NCBI GenBank assembly: GCA_002688965.1
Contig: NZEE01000003.1
Coordinates: 7,976-25,154 of the forward strand
Length of the DNA: 17,179 bases
Direction: 5' to 3'
Origin: an archaeon
GTDB taxonomy: Archaea; Aenigmatarchaeota; Aenigmatarchaeia; GW2011-AR5; GCA-2688965
Shown here in pieces: positions 13,685 to 17,179 of the stretch (positions within the stretch are counted from its first letter, which is position 1; every line of letters begins with the position of its first letter). The translations under genes and the position numbers were made by a program. The notes under the pieces are model-generated. The model did not search any database. It worked only from the letters and a program-made list of their open reading frames with translations, and was not told where the DNA came from.

Positions 13685-14614
13685 TTACTTCTTTCCTGCA
13701 ACATCAACTGTTACACTTTGTTCAACATAGTAGTCATAGTCTAAATCCATTATCAGACTTACTGTTGCTGTTGGTGATAAACCAAATGCTTCTTTATCTA
13801 TTTTTATTGAACATGGTTTTTTGATACTGTCACTTCTTCTTATTTTTATGTCACCAGCACTAATTTCAACTTCTTTTCCATCTGTTACACCAATGCAGTC
13901 AGCAAATACAGCAGGACCATTTATTTTGACTGTTCCAGTTATTACGCCATCTACATCTTCACCATCAATCTCACCAATAGGAACACCGCTTCCTACATTG
14001 ATGAATATAAGTCTTCTTGAATATGTTTGTTCTTCATCTTCAGTATCAAACACAATAAAATCAAGTGGGTCTATATCTACTCTAACAGGAGCACGTACAT
14101 TGACAACATTTACGCTTTCTATGTCTGCACCTATTTGATTTCTTCGGGTATATTCTTGTTTTTCATAAACAGGGATTGAAACTGAGTTAGTTGTATGATA
14201 ATGATACCTTACTCTACCTTTTACATTGTAAGGAACTACTAAGCCTTCAGGCAAATCTGGTGCCTGCAATTCCCAGTCAGCTAACTGGAAGTCTCCTGGT
14301 GTGTTTGGTTCTAAGTTTATGTTAGGAGGGTCTAATGAGGAATATACAATTTCATTAACAGCTGTTTCCCAGCCTTCTGCACCATAAAGATTAAGTCTAA
14401 CATTTGTAGCTGTTGTGCCACCAATGTTTTCTATTTCCATACTAAATAATGCTGTTTCATCGTCATTTATTCTGTAAGGATCAACTGTAAATTCATTTAT
14501 GACAATACCATCATTATCACTTGTTTTTACATCACGATCTGAATCAGTACAACCTGAAATAATTAAAACTGCGACAAGTAGTACTCCAAGTAATGGTAAA
14601 ATCTTTTTTGTCAT
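13685..14614 (-). CDS. Surface lipoprotein, family of four tandem paralogs (copy 2)
   Basis: The shortest and probably most basic member, 309 residues. The signal peptide ends in lipobox IISGC with Cys22 as anchor. The first beta domain, from DGIVINEFTVDPYRINDD to YGAEGW (about 35-83), lines up nearly residue for residue with copy 1. A middle domain (DWELQAPDLPEGLVVPY, then VRYHYHTTNSVSIPV) and a C-terminal domain (INVGSGVPIGEIDG, ADCIGV, KPCSIKI, YDYYVEQSVTVDV) follow. The large cysteine-rich insertion of copy 1 is missing, leaving only two cysteines that could pair (ADC and KPC). TATA CTATATATAC (14636-14645) is 26.5 nt from the ATG at 14614. Likely anchored on the outside of the cytoplasmic membrane under the S-layer; function unknown. 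Confidence 0.83.
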   Translation of the reverse strand: MTKKILPLLGVLLVAVLIISGCTDSDRDVKTSDNDGIVINEFTVDPYRINDDETALFSMEIENIGGTTATNVRLNLYGAEGWETAVNEIVYSSLDPPNINLEPNTPGDFQLADWELQAPDLPEGLVVPYNVKGRVRYHYHTTNSVSIPVYEKQEYTRRNQIGADIESVNVVNVRAPVRVDIDPLDFIVFDTEDEEQTYSRRLIFINVGSGVPIGEIDGEDVDGVITGTVKINGPAVFADCIGVTDGKEVEISAGDIKIRRSDSIKKPCSIKIDKEAFGLSPTATVSLIMDLDYDYYVEQSVTVDVAGKK

Positions 14615-14635
14615 ATTTTATAATGTACAATTGTA

Positions 14636-14645
14636 GTATATATAG
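14636..14645 (-). promoter_or_regulatory. TATA box of lipoprotein copy 2
   Basis: CTATATATAC on minus, centred 26.5 nt before the ATG at 14614. It is identical to the decamer of the repeat surface protein gene. Confidence 0.65.
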
Positions 14646-14659
14646 CTTTGTTGGAGAAA

Positions 14660-16243
14660 TTATCTGATAATTGTTACTGGAGTTGACTGTCTTAATTCAT
14701 ATTCATAACCAACTGTTACGATTATTACATGATTTGTTATGAAAGGCACATCATTTGGTAGTTTCAATCTACATGTTATTCTTGGGAATCTCTTTCCATC
14801 TCCAATTGGTTTTAAAGGAGAACCTGCATCATCAATATCACATCTTCCTGGTTGAATTATCTCAGATGCTAAGTCAACAACATATGGGTTTTGTTCAGCT
14901 TTTGTTTTGCATGACACTTTTTTTGTTGTTTTATCTGAAACTGCGTTTTCATTTGCTTTACAACAAACATTATCGCTTATTGATAGATAAGATACTGATT
15001 TACATTCTAAATCTCCTTTACATTGATAATCAAAGATACATCCAGTTTCTTCATGTCCTATTTTTGAAAACTTTATTTTATCTTTGACTGTATCTAAATC
15101 AAATAAATTTTGTATAGAATCAACTATTCCTGAATCTGTATCAACAAGATCTCCTACTCTATCTTTGACAGAATCAACAATTTGTCCTGTCCGTCTACCT
15201 AATATCATATCTAAAAATCCTTCTTCTTCATCGTCAACAGGTGTAACTTCTCGCGCATTTCCAAGAATATCTTTTTCATCTGCACTTGAGTCCCATATCC
15301 GAATATCTTGTGGTCGAATTTCATCTAAATATCCTTCTCCCACATTCGTGATATCAATATACATATATTCTTCTTCACTAACTCGATCTACAATAGGCAT
15401 ATCAGCTGAGAATGAAACTTTTATTTGCATATTTCCATCATCTTCTGTGAAACTTCTTGGCGAGGATGGTAAATCATTTACTGCTTTTCTTCGTTGATAT
15501 TCGTTTTCATTAATAATGCTGGCTATAACTGGAATAGAGAAATCTGTAACAAATAATGCTTTTGTTCTAACAAATTCTGTTTCTTCATCACCTATAATTG
15601 ATTTTGGTGCATGTATTCTACACATATATGAATCAAATGCATTTGGTCGTATTTTCTCATTGCTATATGAGCATGATTCAAATCCTTCATAGAATCTTAC
15701 TTCTTCTGAGCTTACATGATCATCACCTAGTTTCCATGTTTTGAACTTTTCTGCACAGAGTTCTTCATCAGCAGGATCACAACAAATATCTGCACGGGAT
15801 ATAGATCCTACAAGCCTATCCCAAATACTTGTTCCAATTGTTTTGCATGCAAGTCCTGAAGCACATTCACTTTCAGTTAAACCAAATAAATCATCACAGT
15901 CTCCTTCACCTTCAGTACATTTTCCAAACCCTTGTGCTATTTTTTGTTGACAATAATTATTGCTACCTCGTGCAGGAAGTCCTGGTTTTGGTAAAGTTAA
16001 ATCTCTAGAATATGGAAATTCAAGATTTCCTATATCATATAGGTAAACTTGTACATCTCTGAATGTTTTTGTACCAAGATTTTCAATATCAACTTGTATT
16101 GCTGTATCTGCACCTGTAAAAATCTCAGGTGGGCTTGCTTTCATAGAAATAGTTAATCCTTTACTTGAACCGCTTTGTTCAGTACAACCACTAATAATAA
16201 CTAATGTCACTAAAACTGATAAAATCAATACAAATTTCTTCAT
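14660..16243 (-). CDS. Surface lipoprotein, family of four tandem paralogs (copy 3), with Cys-rich modules
   Basis: The largest complete copy, 527 residues from the ATG at 16243; GTGAT four bases before it is a ribosome binding site, so the in-frame GTG at 16252 is not needed. Lipobox IISGC gives Cys20. After the first beta domain (about 30-75, ENLGTKTFRDVQVYLYD) comes a Cys-rich module (CxxDLxGLxxxxCxxGLxCK...CC), then a second beta segment with DEYQRR-like NENEYQRR and ITNVGEGYLDEI. A helical, Asp-rich stretch (about 340-390) and a second Cys module of the same kind (CxxDYQCKGDLECK...CC) follow. The protein ends in YEYELRQSTPVTIIR. Two similar modules of the C-x5-C-x4-C-CC type suggest repeated disulfide-rich knots. 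The start lies 9 nt after the stop of the next gene upstream, so both are on one mRNA. Confidence 0.82.
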   Translation of the reverse strand: MKKFVLILSVLVTLVIISGCTEQSGSSKGLTISMKASPPEIFTGADTAIQVDIENLGTKTFRDVQVYLYDIGNLEFPYSRDLTLPKPGLPARGSNNYCQQKIAQGFGKCTEGEGDCDDLFGLTESECASGLACKTIGTSIWDRLVGSISRADICCDPADEELCAEKFKTWKLGDDHVSSEEVRFYEGFESCSYSNEKIRPNAFDSYMCRIHAPKSIIGDEETEFVRTKALFVTDFSIPVIASIINENEYQRRKAVNDLPSSPRSFTEDDGNMQIKVSFSADMPIVDRVSEEEYMYIDITNVGEGYLDEIRPQDIRIWDSSADEKDILGNAREVTPVDDEEEGFLDMILGRRTGQIVDSVKDRVGDLVDTDSGIVDSIQNLFDLDTVKDKIKFSKIGHEETGCIFDYQCKGDLECKSVSYLSISDNVCCKANENAVSDKTTKKVSCKTKAEQNPYVVDLASEIIQPGRCDIDDAGSPLKPIGDGKRFPRITCRLKLPNDVPFITNHVIIVTVGYEYELRQSTPVTIIR

Positions 16244-16252
16244 TGAAATCAC
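16244..16252 (-). promoter_or_regulatory. Intergenic Shine-Dalgarno linking copies 4 and 3
   Basis: Only nine bases (GTGATTTCA) separate the TAA of copy 4 from the ATG of copy 3. GTGAT fits the archaeal 16S 3' end and sits four bases before the ATG, so copy 3 is likely translated from the copy-4 transcript. Confidence 0.6.
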
Positions 16253-17179
16253 TTAACTTCCATAAGGCTTAACTTCTACAAGAACATCGTCTCTTAATTC
16301 ATATTCATACAATACAATTGCCTTTATTTTGAATGTTCTGAATACATCCACACTAGGAAGATTATCCATTTTGAGAATAATAGCTGGTGACTGTCCGTTA
16401 ATTAATTTAATAGGTTCGCTATTAACACAGCCATGTGTTGAAAATACTGTTCCTGCGATTTTTATTTCTTTATTACAATCCATTTTATTTGACGCTAATG
16501 TTACATCTGAGCCAGAACCACTTGTACCTGAGCTAGTTCCAGTTGTTCTTCTACTTGTATCTGTTGGTGATCTGCCTGAAGTATCAATTGGAAGTCCTGT
16601 TAAACCAATTGCAGCATTACTTAACCAATCGTCTATTACATCTATTACTTTATCTTTTGCTTTATCCTCTATACTTGTATCATCATCACTATCGCCGCTG
16701 CCACTGTCACTGTCACTATCAGGTGCTCTTCTTGAATCACTATCACTTGTATCTGGTGTTCTGTATTCAATATCATCTACTGTCAGTGAACTTGCAGCCC
16801 CTATGTTACTTCCTACTAATGAGCTAAAGTCAATCATTAATGCGCCAGCTTTAATTTGAGATTTTGTTATTGAACCACCATATGAACCTCTGTCAATTAT
16901 CTGGAATTTTATTGTAGCGCTTCTTCCTGATAAGGCATAATCTCTGTTAAGAAGTTCTACTTCAATTTCAACTGGACCTGAAGCTAAACTTTTACTTGAT
17001 GTTGCTTGTATAGCCTGTCCAGTTCTTTGAGCTCTAATTACTTCATCATAATCTGCAATAATCATATCCATTGTTGTACCACCTTGTGAAGAATAGAAAG
17101 CTCTGAAGCTTAATTGTGCTGATGATGTTATATCTGCAATTTCTTTATTAGTTGGTGCTTGTAAATCAAAGAATATTTG
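16253..17179 (-). CDS. Surface protein paralog (copy 4), 5' end beyond window
   Basis: The frame is open from the stop at 16253 to the window edge (308 codons, no stop), so the gene starts outside. An internal ATG at 17071 is not the likely start, because family sequence continues above it: FFDLQAPTNKEIAD and LSFRAFYSSQGGTTMD match the middle domain of copies 1-3. GPVEIEVEL begins the next domain. A low-complexity Ser/Asp/Arg insertion (about 16674-16738, with CACTGT-type DNA repeats), a predicted helix (DKAKDKVIDVIDDWL) and a second Ser/Thr/Gly-rich stretch follow. A C-terminal beta domain with two cysteines (MDC, HGC) ends in the family signature VLYEYELRDDVLVEV. The acidic Ser-rich spacers look like flexible, possibly glycosylated, linkers. 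A lipobox is expected upstream but not seen. It is the upstream partner of copy 3. Confidence 0.8.
   Translation of the reverse strand, partial: QIFFDLQAPTNKEIADITSSAQLSFRAFYSSQGGTTMDMIIADYDEVIRAQRTGQAIQATSSKSLASGPVEIEVELLNRDYALSGRSATIKFQIIDRGSYGGSITKSQIKAGALMIDFSSLVGSNIGAASSLTVDDIEYRTPDTSDSDSRRAPDSDSDSGSGDSDDDTSIEDKAKDKVIDVIDDWLSNAAIGLTGLPIDTSGRSPTDTSRRTTGTSSGTSGSGSDVTLASNKMDCNKEIKIAGTVFSTHGCVNSEPIKLINGQSPAIILKMDNLPSVDVFRTFKIKAIVLYEYELRDDVLVEVKPYGS

Noticed and set aside
15084..15497. 137-codon plus-strand frame inside lipoprotein copy 3
   Set aside because: Ser-rich antisense of an Asp/Glu-rich coding region; no promoter or ribosome binding site.
16329..16859. 176-codon plus-strand frame opposite copy 4
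   Set aside because: Leu/Ser/Pro-rich antisense of the Ser/Asp-rich coding sequence; no start signals.
17069..17071. ATG as the start of surface protein copy 4
   Set aside because: The frame stays open above it to the window edge and the sequence there matches the family, so the real start is outside.
1..17179. CRISPR array, insertion sequence, toxin-antitoxin or phage module
   Set aside because: No regularly spaced direct repeats, transposase motifs, terminal inverted repeats or integrase signatures were seen on either strand.

Overview
The window looks like the chromosome of an archaeon, most likely from the DPANN (Woesearchaeota/Pacearchaeota/Nanoarchaeota-like) side. The DNA is strongly AT-rich. 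Promoters are archaeal TATA boxes, and at least eight genes have a TATA decamer centred 25.5-27.5 nt before the start codon, which implies leaderless mRNAs. Shine-Dalgarno sites appear mainly inside operons. The tRNA gene does not encode CCA. Other archaeal markers are a Methanococcus-type S-layer protein, a PGF-pre-PGF surface protein, endonuclease Q and an archaeal-type dUTPase. The lineage is an inference; nothing here is a 16S gene or other decisive marker.

Layout. Positions 1-8000 form a cell-envelope block, all on the minus strand: a 3'-truncated processive family-2 glycosyltransferase, a one-pass membrane protein, a Thr/Asn-rich surface protein with five tandem beta repeats and a PGF-pre-PGF domain, the S-layer protein, and a membrane-anchored winged-helix regulator just upstream of the S-layer gene. 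Positions 8000-10200 hold small genes: a Cys-rich 63-residue protein sharing one symmetric TATA element with the regulator, a conserved hypothetical, a two-gene operon ending in a zinc-ribbon protein, a 58-residue protein that is half lysine, and a two-helix membrane protein.

Positions 10245-12428 form a nucleotide/DNA-hygiene block. dut (dUTPase), a DUF192 gene and tRNA-Val(GAC) are closely spaced on the minus strand. Endonuclease Q diverges from dut with 30 bp between the start codons. dUTPase would keep uracil out of DNA and EndoQ would nick DNA 5' of deaminated bases, so the pair makes functional sense. Positions 12425-17179 hold four tandem paralogous surface proteins on the minus strand. 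Three have a clear lipobox and the fourth is cut by the window edge. They share a core of beta-domains and a Y-x-Y/YY C-terminal signature but carry different Cys-rich, helical or Ser/Asp-rich insertions.

No mobile element, CRISPR array, rRNA or phage module was seen. No stretch over 300 bp lacks a gene; the longest gap (6688-6962) is the S-layer promoter and leader. The least conventional items are the S-layer/regulator pair, the symmetric shared promoter, the Lys-rich coiled-coil protein, and the lipoprotein array.
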